Counted from the stretch's first letter, positions 21,773 to 29,202 are shown. The stretch is DNA of 64,000 nt from Halobacillus sp. Nhm2S1 (GCF_019599545.1 NZ_JAIEZV010000003.1:496001-560000), one strand, 5' to 3'. Translations and numbers: made by a program. Notes: generated by a model not told the origin, from the letters alone.

Positions 21773-21937
21773 TTATTTACCTTTAAGGAATATAAAGGTC
21801 AAGAATAGAGGCCAAAGAATGATCCAACCTAATAGCACGAACATATATATGGATTGTTCTTCTTTGGTCTGGTCTACAGGTTCTTTTTGATGAAAGCAAA
21901 AAAACAAACCAATGAGGATATATGTGAAAGCAATCAA
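21773..21937 (-). CDS. small two-pass membrane protein
   Basis: A 54-residue protein with hydrophobic segments at about 2-14 (IAFTYILIGLFFCF) and 32-50 (MFVLLGWIILWPLFLTFIF) around a charged loop EPVDQTKEEQ. The TTG at 21937 is preferred, with AAGGGG 8 bases upstream; a GTG at 21946 overlaps that site. No family recognised. Confidence 0.55.
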   Translation of the reverse strand: MIAFTYILIGLFFCFHQKEPVDQTKEEQSIYMFVLLGWIILWPLFLTFIFLKGK

Positions 21938-22048
21938 ACCAATCACCCCTTCTACACCATAGCGTATGAAGAATACGTGACATGTGCCTCATGATAAGCA
22001 CACCTTTTGTAGTTAAACATGATAAAATAAATGTAGAGGTGATTGGAC

Positions 22049-22438
22049 ATGCAACGGATCATCCTGTTTGACGGGGAATGTAATTTTTGTAATCAAAGTG
22101 TGCAGTTCATTATTAAAAGAGATCCAAAAGGTCGTTTCAAATTTGCTTCTCAACAAAGTGGAGTTGGAGCATCGTTCATGCGGGAATATGATATTCCAAA
22201 TGAAGTCGACAGCCTGGTCCTCATTGAAGGTTCTGAAGCTTACCTTCAATCCACGGCTGCCTTAAGAATATGTAAAGGCTTGAAAGGTTTTTGGAAATTT
22301 GGATTTGTTTTCACCTTAGTCCCTAAACAGATTAGGGATTGGGCATACGAAATCTTGTCTAAAAACCGCTATGATTGGTTTGGTAAACAAGAGGCCTGCC
22401 AACTGCCATCACCCGAGATGAAGAAACGATTTTTATGA
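22049..22438 (+). CDS. DCC-family thiol-disulfide oxidoreductase
   Basis: A 129-residue member of the DCC family (B. subtilis YuxK type), thought to be thioredoxin-like. The motif that names the family is FDGECNFCN, giving a redox CxxC pair, with the downstream FASQQSGVG and SLVLIEGSEAYLQSTAALRI also typical. ATG at 22049 behind AGAGGTG. Monocistronic with its own terminator. Substrate unknown. Confidence 0.85.
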   Translation: MQRIILFDGECNFCNQSVQFIIKRDPKGRFKFASQQSGVGASFMREYDIPNEVDSLVLIEGSEAYLQSTAALRICKGLKGFWKFGFVFTLVPKQIRDWAYEILSKNRYDWFGKQEACQLPSPEMKKRFL

Positions 22439-22450
22439 GTTTTTAAAGAA

Positions 22451-22487
22451 AAAGAAGCATGCAGATCCTTATATCTGGATGCTTCTT
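22451..22487 (+). terminator. terminator after the DCC gene
   Basis: AAAGAAGCATgCAGAT / ATCTGgATGCTTCTTT with one internal mismatch and a following T-rich run. Confidence 0.8.
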
Positions 22488-22704
22488 TCGTTTTTATATC
22501 TCTGACCCATGCTATTACACGAATACATCGCTTTCTTTTGGATATCGAGAAATTGATTCACATGATATTCGAAGTTTCAGTTTGACTACATTTTTCAAAT
22601 CAGCACAAGACCTCGAAATTGTGACATTTTTTCGAAAAAAGTGTCAAATAATTACTTACCAACAATTCCATAGGGTAAAATTATTTTTAAAAAGGAGAAG
22701 TCGT

Positions 22705-22890
22705 ATGGATTGTGAAAAACTAAGAAATGAAATAGAAGATAAAAGAAGAGAGATGTACCAAGCGTATCTCATCGATCAAAATTACTCCAATGCTCTTGTT
22801 AAATCTCAGGAACTGGATGCTATGCTTAATAAATTCAGAACAATGTGTCAAAAACCATTCATGATTGCAATGTCCATGATCATGCTTTAA
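22705..22890 (+). CDS. Spo0E-type aspartyl-phosphate phosphatase
   Basis: A 61-residue two-helix protein with the family signature SQELDAMLNKF, the SxxxD motif that dephosphorylates Spo0A~P in Spo0E, YisI and YnzD. It therefore probably delays sporulation. ATG at 22705 behind AAAGGAG. Its upstream region holds a perfect palindrome TTTTTTCGAAAAAA (22627-22640), one base from a Spo0A-box core. It lies directly beside the tRNA-Arg scar. Confidence 0.85.
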   Translation: MDCEKLRNEIEDKRREMYQAYLIDQNYSNALVKSQELDAMLNKFRTMCQKPFMIAMSMIML

Positions 22891-22953
22891 ATCAAGCCTT
22901 TCTTTGAAGACTTTATAATGGTAATTATGCAAAGATATTGATTTAATATCAAT

Positions 22954-22995
22954 AAAAAACTGCTTCTTTTGCTAAAGCAAAAGAAGCAGTTTTTT
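22954..22995. terminator. bidirectional terminator between spo0E-like gene and tRNA-Arg remnant
   Basis: Perfect 14-bp arms ACTGCTTCTTTTGC / GCAAAAGAAGCAGT with a TAAA loop, flanked by A and T runs on both sides. On the minus strand it is the terminator of the tRNA-Arg transcript, on the plus strand that of the Spo0E-like gene. Confidence 0.93.
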
Positions 22996-23002
22996 CATTT
23001 AG

Positions 23003-23051
23003 CGTCCCAGGAGAGATTCGAACTCCCGACCCACAGCTTAGAAGGCTGTTG
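23003..23051 (-). other. 3' half of tRNA-Arg(UCU); probable attachment-site remnant
   Basis: On the minus strand the sequence contains a perfect anticodon arm, ACAGC-CTTCTAA-GCTGT (anticodon TCT), the variable region, a T arm GGGAG-TTCGAAT-CTCTC and the 3' acceptor strand CTGGGAC plus discriminator G. The D arm and the 5' acceptor strand (expected GTCCCAG) are absent; unrelated sequence starts at about 23052. The tRNA's own terminator is kept on the left. This is the usual leftover when an element with a tyrosine recombinase integrates in a tRNA 3' end, which would put the chromosome left of 23003 and the element to the right. Confidence 0.8.
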
Positions 23052-23337
23052 GAGTGGGTATGATTGCACAAGATGAACTAATACAGAACACTATTAAATC
23101 AACGTTATTTATGATTAAAGTAGATATATCAAAATAAAAATGGGGCAATAATAATAAAAATCTGCCCCATTTTCTGCCCCAGGTTGTATAAGTTGAATCG
23201 AGTTTCTTCCTTATAATATTGTCTTTTTCTGTCACTTATCCATATATTTTATATATTCCAGATAAAGTGAAAGTAGAGTTAAGAGTATAACAAAAAGCCC
23301 ACTCACTAAAAAAGTGGGCTTTTAAATAAATTAAGAA
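23052..23337. other. junction region, possible integrase C-terminal remnant
   Basis: About 285 bases between the tRNA scar and the flagellin gene with no intact gene. On the minus strand 23248-23129 a frame without stops ends in NLGQKMGQIF and IIAPFLF. Such glycine/glutamine tails are common at the C-terminus of tyrosine integrases that sit beside tRNA attachment sites, but the piece is too short to prove. The right part holds the hag terminator. Confidence 0.3.
23293..23323 (-). terminator. terminator after the flagellin operon
   Basis: AAAAGCCCAC / GTGGGCTTTT hairpin with a T run on the minus strand, 15 bases after the second flagellin gene. Confidence 0.9.
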
Positions 23338-24348
23338 TTAACGTAGAAGTTGAAGAACTCCTTGCGGTTGTTGATTAGCTTGAGCTAACATAGCTTGAGA
23401 TGCTTGAGCCAGGATAGAGTTTTTAGTTTGGTTCATCATTTCTGCAGCCATATCAACATCACGAATACGTGATTCTGCTGCAGTAAGATTTTCAGATGAA
23501 GTACCAAGATTATTAATTGTGTGATCTAATCGATTTTGGGTAGCACCCAGCTTTGAACGTTCGGCCGAAACAGTTTCTATAGCTTGATTAATAGTGGTAA
23601 TAGCTGAGTCTGCGTTCCCCTGAGAAGTGACATTCAAACCAAACGACCCCGTATCTCCTGCAGTTAACTTGGAACCAGCCTCTAAAGCTAAGTCTCCTAT
23701 GGCATGACTAGCACCGGCACCTGCATAATAGCCAGCAACCCCACTATCAGCTGTAGCAGCATCAACATAAGTCGCAACTACTGTAGTACCATCAGTTGGA
23801 TCTAATAAAGTATCTCCATTTGTTCCAGCTTCAAATTTCGTACCAACAGCTAAATTATCAGATCTCATGTCCCCAACACTAAGCTGAAGGTTTTGTCCTT
23901 CATTAGAACCAATATGAAATGTGCCACTAAAACTTCCATCAAGCAAATTCTTACTGTTAAACTCTGTATTATCACCAATTCTTGTGATTTCTTCAGCTAG
24001 CTGATTTACCTCTTTTTGAATCTCTTGGCGATCAGTATCCGTATTAGTGTCGTTTGATGATTGAACAGCTAATTCACGCATTCTTTGAAGTATGTCGTGT
24101 GTCTCATTCAAAGCACCTTCAGCCGTTTGGATTAATGAAATTCCATCCTGAGCATTACGGGAAGCTTGGTCTAACCCGCGAATTTGACCACGCATTTTTT
24201 CTGAAATTGCTAAGCCGGCAGCATCGTCTCCTGCACGGTTAATGCGAAGACCAGAAGATAATTTCTCCATCGAACTTTGTTGCCCTTGGTTTGCTTGATT
24301 TAACTGACGGTGTGTATTCAGCGCAGCGATATTATGATTAATTCTCAT
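23338..24348 (-). CDS. hag: flagellin (second copy)
   Basis: A 336-residue flagellin, the filament subunit exported by the flagellar secretion system. The conserved N-terminal D0/D1 region ([19 protein letters not shown]) and the C-terminal D1/D0 region (ending [11 protein letters not shown]) are almost identical to those of the gene upstream. The central domain, residues about 140-260, is different and longer, rich in Gly, Ala and Thr. ATG 24348 behind AGGAGG, 44 bases after the first flagellin, with no promoter or CsrA hairpin in the gap, so it is probably cotranscribed with it. Confidence 0.97.
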   Translation of the reverse strand: MRINHNIAALNTHRQLNQANQGQQSSMEKLSSGLRINRAGDDAAGLAISEKMRGQIRGLDQASRNAQDGISLIQTAEGALNETHDILQRMRELAVQSSNDTNTDTDRQEIQKEVNQLAEEITRIGDNTEFNSKNLLDGSFSGTFHIGSNEGQNLQLSVGDMRSDNLAVGTKFEAGTNGDTLLDPTDGTTVVATYVDAATADSGVAGYYAGAGASHAIGDLALEAGSKLTAGDTGSFGLNVTSQGNADSAITTINQAIETVSAERSKLGATQNRLDHTINNLGTSSENLTAAESRIRDVDMAAEMMNQTKNSILAQASQAMLAQANQQPQGVLQLLR

Positions 24349-24392
24349 ATGTTCTTCCTCCTAATATAAGTAAAATGCTTTTTTATATAGCT

Positions 24393-25271
24393 TTATCGAA
24401 GAAGCTGAAGTACACCCTGTGGTTGTTGATTAGCCTGAGCTAACATAGCTTGAGATGCTTGAGCCAGGATAGAGTTTTTAGTTTGGTTCATCATTTCTGC
24501 AGCCATGTCAACATCACGAATACGTGATTCTGCTGCAGTAAGGTTCTCTGAAGAAGTACCTAAATTATTAATAGTATGTTCTAAACGGTTTTGGTTAGCA
24601 CCTAATTTTGATCGCTCCGCAGAAACTTGTTCAATTGCATCATTAATAATTGTTATTGCCCCGTCAGAATTTGCTTGAGAAGTCTTCATCTCATTAGCTC
24701 CACCAGTTTTCAAACTTGCAAGGTTATCTGTTGTGTCAGTACCAACTCTTGCTGAATCCATAGAGTTAATGGAAAGATTCAATTTTTGATCGGAGTTTGC
24801 CCCAATGTGGAAAGTGAAACTTTGAGCAGCTCCTGTGAAATTACCACCAGCATCTTTAGCACCTAGTAAATTTTTCGTGTTGAATTCTGTATTACCAGCA
24901 ATACGATCAACTTCATCTACTAACTGGTCTACTTCTTTTTGAATTTCCGCTCGATCTGAATCCGTGTTAGTATCATTAGAGGACTGAACAGCTAATTCAC
25001 GTACTCTTTGAAGGATGTCGTGTGTCTCATTCAAAGCACCTTCAGCCGTTTGAATTAATGAAATTCCATCTTGAGCATTTCGAGACGCTTGGTCTAATCC
25101 ACGAATTTGACCACGCATTTTTTCAGAAATTGCTAAGCCGGCAGCATCGTCTCCTGCACGGTTAATACGAAGACCAGAAGATAATTTCTCCATCGAACTT
25201 TGTTGACCTTGGTTTGCTTGACCTAGTTGGCGGTGCGTATTTAGCGCCGCAATGTTGTGATTAATTCTCAT
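24393..25271 (-). CDS. hag: flagellin (first copy)
   Basis: A 292-residue flagellin with the standard D0/D1 ends and a short variable centre (residues about 145-200). The two copies differ mainly in that surface-exposed centre, the pattern expected of antigenic or phage-receptor variation. The start at 25271 lies behind CGGAGG, which is part of a predicted CsrA site. Second gene of the csrA-hag-hag operon. Confidence 0.97.
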   Translation of the reverse strand: MRINHNIAALNTHRQLGQANQGQQSSMEKLSSGLRINRAGDDAAGLAISEKMRGQIRGLDQASRNAQDGISLIQTAEGALNETHDILQRVRELAVQSSNDTNTDSDRAEIQKEVDQLVDEVDRIAGNTEFNTKNLLGAKDAGGNFTGAAQSFTFHIGANSDQKLNLSINSMDSARVGTDTTDNLASLKTGGANEMKTSQANSDGAITIINDAIEQVSAERSKLGANQNRLEHTINNLGTSSENLTAAESRIRDVDMAAEMMNQTKNSILAQASQAMLAQANQQPQGVLQLLR

Positions 25272-25278
25272 TAATAAA

Positions 25279-25322
25279 ACCTCCGTGTAATTGTTTTCTA
25301 CATAGCCACATCCATTTGGCTA
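25279..25322 (-). promoter_or_regulatory. CsrA-binding leader of hag
   Basis: Between csrA and hag the minus strand forms the hairpin TAGCCA-AATGGATG-TGGCTA (25322-25303) with GGA in the loop, and ACGGAGG covers the Shine-Dalgarno (25285-25279). One looped GGA site plus one on the ribosome site is the arrangement by which CsrA represses hag in B. subtilis. Confidence 0.75.
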
Positions 25323-25339
25323 CATAATCTATAATCACT

Positions 25340-25519
25340 CTATTTTATAGAGTCATTATCATAGAATACTTCCTCACGATAGAAGTTAAAAGATTTATCT
25401 CCAGTAAGTTTCAATCGCAAATGTCCTTCTGGAGATTTAACAACTTCAATCTCACACAGTTCTTCATTGTGTTCTATAATCACCTTTTCTCCAGGCTTCC
25501 TGCCCAATACTAAAGCCAT
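25340..25519 (-). CDS. csrA: carbon storage regulator CsrA
   Basis: A 59-residue RNA-binding translational repressor. MALVLGRKPGEKVII corresponds to the MLVLxRKxGE start of CsrA and FYREEVFYD to its C-terminal beta strand and helix. The middle is diverged from housekeeping CsrA. The ATG at 25519 lies 9 bases behind AAGGAGG; longer starts lack a ribosome site. It is followed by two hag genes whose leader carries CsrA sites. The antagonist fliW, usually next to csrA, is not present here, so control may depend on a chromosomal FliW. Confidence 0.88.
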   Translation of the reverse strand: MALVLGRKPGEKVIIEHNEELCEIEVVKSPEGHLRLKLTGDKSFNFYREEVFYDNDSIK

Positions 25520-25550
25520 GACTATCATCCTCCTTGACGTTTCAATAGTG

Positions 25551-25577
25551 ATATCGGAAGAAAAAATTATATGTTTA
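25551..25577 (-). promoter_or_regulatory. sigma-D (flagellar) promoter of csrA-hag-hag
   Basis: On the minus strand TAAA (25577-25574), exactly 15 bases, then TCCGATAT (25558-25551). This matches the sigma-D consensus TAAA-N15-GCCGATAT at 11 of 12 positions, and lies about 30 bases before csrA. Confidence 0.85.
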
Positions 25578-25693
25578 GAGAATTTGAAAAAAAGTATTCC
25601 CATAATCTCATATTTTTTCCAATGGTAGTTTAAAATGATTATATATATTTAGGAATATTATGAGTGTAGTTTTAGAATTAAACAAACAAGTTT

Positions 25694-26137
25694 ATGCTTG
25701 AAGAATTTATTAGGAGTGATTTTCTGAAACCAGTTACTGAAGTTGTAGGGGCCGTTATTGAAAAGGATAAATATGTTCTTTGTGCTTTAAGAAGTTCAAG
25801 AATGTCACTGGGGCTTCTTTGGGAATTCCCAGGAGGCAGAATTAAAGAGACAGAAACTCATGAGGAAGCATTGAAGAGGGAAATAAATGAAGAACTTAAT
25901 TGTGATATCGAGGTAAACTCTGTGGTTGAAAAAACCATTGCGGAAAGTGACACCAATACCATAAGCCTTTCTACATACAGAGCTAAAATTATTGCTGGGA
26001 CCCCTTAGGCCATTGAACATGAAGAGTTACACTGGATGAATGTTAAAGAACTTAGTGATCTCAAGTGGGCGCCTGCTGATATCCCGACTGTTATTCGTCT
26101 ATTGAATGAAATAAAAAAATCCTTTTTTACAAATTGA
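25694..26137 (+). pseudogene. NUDIX hydrolase with an in-frame stop
   Basis: MutT-like pyrophosphohydrolase reading frame of 147 codons plus stop, interrupted by TAG at 26006-26008. The NUDIX box is intact: GGRIKETETHEEALKREINE and EEL. Frame continues after the TAG with AIEHEELHWMNVKELSDLKW and WAPADIPTVI, the normal end of this family, so the gene was whole recently. The likely original start lies near 25727, behind AGGAGTG, where the codon is now CTG; the ATG at 25694 has no ribosome site. A truncated 104-residue product lacking the last helix could still be made. Confidence 0.85.
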
Positions 26138-26175
26138 CCACGCTTTTTTACCTTTAACTAAATAAATAAACAAAT

Positions 26176-26213
26176 AAAAAACCCCCAACTAGATTAAAGG
26201 TCGGGGATTTTTT
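26176..26213. terminator. terminator between NUDIX pseudogene and secreted-protein operon
   Basis: CCCC / GGGG-based hairpin bounded by A and T runs on both sides, between converging genes; probably bidirectional. Confidence 0.7.
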
Positions 26214-26231
26214 ATATAGTTCAAGAGACTA

Positions 26232-26837
26232 TTATTGAGCATCGACTTCAATGGTAAATTCTCCACCAAGCACAGAGATATCTGTATATGCTCGTGTTGT
26301 GGAATATACAACACTTGCTGTATAGCTCCTAGAAGTATTTAAGTAATTAGCATTAGAATCAGTTGATTTACTTGATACAGTTTTTCCATAAACCTTACCA
26401 ACCCCACCGCTTCCTACTGTTCCAAAAGCTACGTGAGTGGCAAAAGTTTCAATTTCAGAAGGAGTTGCATCGTCACTTGAGTATCTTCCAGAGGATGCAT
26501 CTACACTAAATGAGTTTTCAAGGAAACCATGGTCAGAAGTTACATTACCAGATAGGTAACCAGTAAATGATCCGTATGTTTTAGTTTCATAGAAATAATC
26601 GAGAGCTAAAGGTTGGACTATCGGTTCGCTTACTTTTTCTTCATTTTGAGGTTCAGCATACTTTTTAACAAAAGCTTTGTCCACCTCATTTAGCTCCTCA
26701 CCAACATCATATTTCTCATTGATTTCAAGGAATCTTTCTGTGATTTCATCCTCTGTTAACGTGTCCGCCTGTACTATGTACCCAGTAAAGAAACTAAGTA
26801 AAAGAGCTACCATGATACTAGTAAATAATTTCCTCAT
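26232..26837 (-). CDS. secreted protein of unknown function
   Basis: A 201-residue protein with a signal peptide (MRKLFTSIMVALLLSFFTGYIVQAD; cleavage probably after VQA). A charged propeptide-like stretch (EEINERF-type, Glu/Lys rich, residues about 27-75) is followed by a beta-rich Ser/Thr/Gly/Tyr domain of about 115 residues without cysteines. Start at 26837 behind AAAGGATG. It directly follows the small membrane peptide and overlaps none of it. I recognise no family; the layout (signal, acidic leader, small beta domain) could be a secreted toxin, inhibitor or surface protein. Confidence 0.7.
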   Translation of the reverse strand: MRKLFTSIMVALLLSFFTGYIVQADTLTEDEITERFLEINEKYDVGEELNEVDKAFVKKYAEPQNEEKVSEPIVQPLALDYFYETKTYGSFTGYLSGNVTSDHGFLENSFSVDASSGRYSSDDATPSEIETFATHVAFGTVGSGGVGKVYGKTVSSKSTDSNANYLNTSRSYTASVVYSTTRAYTDISVLGGEFTIEVDAQ

Positions 26838-26842
26838 GAAAA

Positions 26843-26944
26843 TCATCCTTTCATTTTTTTTAATATGCTCTTAATTGCCAAGATAGCGATCGCTACAACA
26901 ACTATCAGAACGACAACGCCAATGATATTAAAATTTTCCAGCAT
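26843..26944 (-). CDS. 33-residue single-pass membrane peptide
   Basis: MLENFNIIGVVVLIVVVAIA then a basic end (SILKKMKG). It has one hydrophobic helix with the short negative end first, an ATG at 26944 and AAGGTGGG as ribosome site. It ends 5 bases before the secreted-protein start, so the two form an operon. Peptides of this kind can be type I toxins, small regulators or membrane anchors; here the steady coupling to a secreted protein suggests a joint role. Confidence 0.6.
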   Translation of the reverse strand: MLENFNIIGVVVLIVVVAIAILAIKSILKKMKG

Positions 26945-27154
26945 TGTAAACCCACCTTTTTACTTTTTTGTAATTTTTTTCAGTTGATTGCTTCTCTTAA
27001 TTTAAAACCTACTGATTTAATTTAAGATCAAAGCTTACGAAGAAAAAACCTCAAATATCTTTACGTCTTTATTCAAGACTTTGATTTCTCCCCTTTAAGT
27101 AAGCATTCATGGGTATCTTACTACATTTAACATTAATATTAAATATCGCTCAAC

Positions 27155-27184
27155 AAAAATAGCCCCTCCTAATCAGAAAGGCTA
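27155..27184 (-). terminator. terminator after the lysis cassette
   Basis: TAGCC / GGCTA stem with a T run on the minus strand, 18 bases after the amidase stop. The stem is short. Confidence 0.6.
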
Positions 27185-27201
27185 CTATAAAAAATAATAA
27201 A

Positions 27202-28341
27202 TTACACTAAGTTGAAATGATTATACAAATTTGAAGCAGTTGCTTCAGCCGTGTCACCACTTAAATCTATTACTTTCCCCTTACCAAGCTTTAGACCGTC
27301 TCTACCACCACCAACAATATAAAGATTATCAGTAGCATTAACTTCTTCGCGCTCAGCATTGTATCTGAATTTCAGTGCACCACCATTACGTTTCAATGCC
27401 TTTTCGACGGCGGCTACATCCTTAAAGCTGTTCACGATGAAGATGTTCTTTTCCATAATCAATTCCTCCCTCAATTTTTCTTCATAAGCTGCGACAGCAT
27501 CATCCATGGCCGCCTTCGTATTCGGGCCATATATACCATCTTGTACTAATCCCTGATCTTTCTGAAATTGTTTCAATGCATTCTCAGTAGCTGGACCAAA
27601 AGATCCATCGGCTCCGTAACCACCTAGATCATATCCAAGAAAAAGAAGGTCTTCCTGGAGCTGCTTAACTTGAACACCATAATCCCCTCTTTCTAAGTAT
27701 CCCTTATCCCAAAGACCTCCTGTACCTTTATAAAAAACGCCAAAGTATTCACAAATACCCTGAGCATGTTCAATGGCTACTTCTTTTTGGAAGTCCTCAT
27801 TCAACATCATTAGTGCTTCTTCTCTATTATCCATAAATCCATTTTCGGTCAAAATAGCAGGCATATTTGTTTCTCGAAGAACATGGAAGTTGTCCTCCTT
27901 GTATCCTCGCCAGTTTTGTCTAGTCCCTCGTTGTAGGTATTTACCTACTGCTCTTGCTAACTTGCCAGATTCATATTTCAAGTTATCGAGATAGACGTGC
28001 ACGCTTATTCCGCTAGCTGTAGAGTAATCAAAATCGAAGCTCATGGCATTGTAGTGGATAGATACATAGATATCAGCCTTATAATTATTTGCAGAATCGG
28101 TCCGGTAGTTTAATGGTGTGTCTACATCTGTTGGAGCTACTAATAAGACTCTAAAACCATGTTCTAACAGAATATCAGAGAGAAAAGCGACAACTTTACG
28201 ATTAAATTCGTTTTCTCTAATCGACCTACCTAATTCCGGGATATAAGGTGTTCGTTTTCCTGGTGTTTGCATACCATGTCCATCATCCAACGCAATCAAT
28301 TTCCCATTCCAATTACTCTTTGGCTTTAGTAACTTGGCCAT
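27202..28341 (-). CDS. phage N-acetylmuramoyl-L-alanine amidase (endolysin)
   Basis: Peptidoglycan hydrolase for host lysis, 379 residues from ATG 28341 behind AAAGGAG. Domain order: Amidase_3 (residues about 10-205) with zinc ligands in DDGHG, ENEFNRKV and SIHYNA and catalytic glutamate in LTENGFMDN; a PG_binding_1 domain (about 215-285; VQVKQLQEDLLFLGYDLGG); a linker; and an unusual C-terminal domain of about 80 residues beginning EKNIFIVNSFKD with LYIVGGGRDG. The last part loosely recalls the cell-wall-binding-repeat-2 fold. No signal peptide: export depends on the holin. Confidence 0.95.
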   Translation of the reverse strand: MAKLLKPKSNWNGKLIALDDGHGMQTPGKRTPYIPELGRSIRENEFNRKVVAFLSDILLEHGFRVLLVAPTDVDTPLNYRTDSANNYKADIYVSIHYNAMSFDFDYSTASGISVHVYLDNLKYESGKLARAVGKYLQRGTRQNWRGYKEDNFHVLRETNMPAILTENGFMDNREEALMMLNEDFQKEVAIEHAQGICEYFGVFYKGTGGLWDKGYLERGDYGVQVKQLQEDLLFLGYDLGGYGADGSFGPATENALKQFQKDQGLVQDGIYGPNTKAAMDDAVAAYEEKLREELIMEKNIFIVNSFKDVAAVEKALKRNGGALKFRYNAEREEVNATDNLYIVGGGRDGLKLGKGKVIDLSGDTAEATASNLYNHFNLV

Positions 28342-28415
28342 TTTTTTGTCTCCTTTCATAGACTGTATACTTTATGACAAGTCGTTTAAGATGGTGAGGC
28401 TGTCTCAAGCCCCTT

Positions 28416-28661
28416 TTATTTCAAACCTTTCTTTTGGAGTTCTGCTTTCTGCTTTCTCCCTCTCTTACTGACATAAGTGTTTTTCCAAGCTGTATAGATA
28501 CCGACAGCTAACATCCCTCCTGCAATAATGACAGTTACAAAAGCACTAATACTCGCTTCCGTTAACCAGGCATATTTGATATTCAAAGTTGCTAGAAACC
28601 CCATGATGGCAGTAAAAAAGCCACCAACTAAGGTGGCTACTTCTTTAATATTCTCTTTCAT
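28416..28661 (-). CDS. phage holin, SPP1/XhlB type
   Basis: An 81-residue membrane protein with two transmembrane helices (about 8-27 and 37-58) and the strongly basic tail YVSKRGRKQKAELQKK typical of the SPP1 gp26 / PBSX XhlB holin family. It would release the amidase through the membrane. It starts 2 bases after XhlA. Confidence 0.92.
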   Translation of the reverse strand: MKENIKEVATLVGGFFTAIMGFLATLNIKYAWLTEASISAFVTVIIAGGMLAVGIYTAWKNTYVSKRGRKQKAELQKKGLK

Positions 28662-28663
28662 AG

Positions 28664-29008
28664 TTATCCTCCTATTGAAATGTAGTTAGACAAGAACACG
28701 ATAATAGATATAACCACCGCAATCCACGCTGGAAGGTTCCGTTGCCAATTATCTTTTTCTTTAATGATGCGTTCTACATCATCCTGATCAGCTTTTTTAT
28801 CCATGTTGTGGTTCCACTCTTTAATAGCTTTTTCATTTCTAGTCGACCTTGCATCTGCTTCCTTGGCTGTGTCGTGTGCTGCATCGACTTTTTGCTTCAT
28901 ATCAAGGACATTATCTAGCTTTTCCGTTTGCTTTGCTAAAGCCACTTTCACATCCATGAGTACATTCATGAATTTTTCCATGTCCTCCACTTCCTTCTGC
29001 TCTGTCAT
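28664..29008 (-). CDS. XhlA-like lysis accessory protein
   Basis: A 114-residue protein with a long helical cytoplasmic part (residues about 1-88, heptad-like, DMKQKVDAAHDTAKEADAR) and one C-terminal transmembrane helix (AWIAVVISIIVFLSNYI), the plan of PBSX XhlA, which works with XhlB in lysis. The ATG at 29008 follows AAGGGGG; the in-frame extension to 29110 would run into the antisense RNA region and is not conserved. Confidence 0.85.
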   Translation of the reverse strand: MTEQKEVEDMEKFMNVLMDVKVALAKQTEKLDNVLDMKQKVDAAHDTAKEADARSTRNEKAIKEWNHNMDKKADQDDVERIIKEKDNWQRNLPAWIAVVISIIVFLSNYISIGG

Positions 29009-29063
29009 GCTTGTCCCCCTTCTAAATAACACATAAGAAGAAAATCTATTTGTGTTAATATTT

Positions 29064-29094
29064 TGTAAATACCACCTAAAGTAGTGGTAATATT
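29064..29094 (+). promoter_or_regulatory. promoter of the candidate antisense small RNA
   Basis: On the plus strand TTGTAA (29064-29069), a 19-bp spacer and the extended -10 TGGTAATAT (TAATAT at 29089-29094). It faces against the late operon. Confidence 0.5.
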
Positions 29095-29100
29095 TAACTA

Positions 29101-29202
29101 CCTGGTGCATAATCGATTTAGCTCAGTCCCCCATATGGAGGTTGGAACCTCTTCTCGTACTGAGCCTTGGAGGGAGTGGCAGGTTGGGTCACTCCCTTTT
29201 TT
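29101..29202 (+). ncRNA. candidate structured small RNA in the lysis region
   Basis: About 100 bases transcribed opposite to the phage late genes. It has a closed long hairpin, GCTCAGT (29121-29127) with ACTGAGC (29159-29165), enclosing a second stem GAGGTT/AACCTC, and ends in a clean intrinsic terminator, GGGAGTG / CACTCCC followed by six T (29172-29202). No ORF of note is inside. It lies between xhlA and the 63-residue gene, antisense to the untranslated late mRNA. Regulation of lysis timing is one possibility; no known RNA family was recognised. Confidence 0.55.

Noticed and set aside
23038-23235. 65-residue minus-strand frame between the tRNA scar and hag
   Set aside because: It runs through the tRNA fragment, has no ribosome site and its sequence (WGRKWGRF and so on) is an out-of-frame reading of the GGGGCAG repeats; another frame fits an integrase tail better.
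29009-29110. Extension of XhlA to 29110
   Set aside because: No ribosome site, and it crosses the promoter and hairpin of the antisense RNA; ATG 29008 has AAGGGGG.
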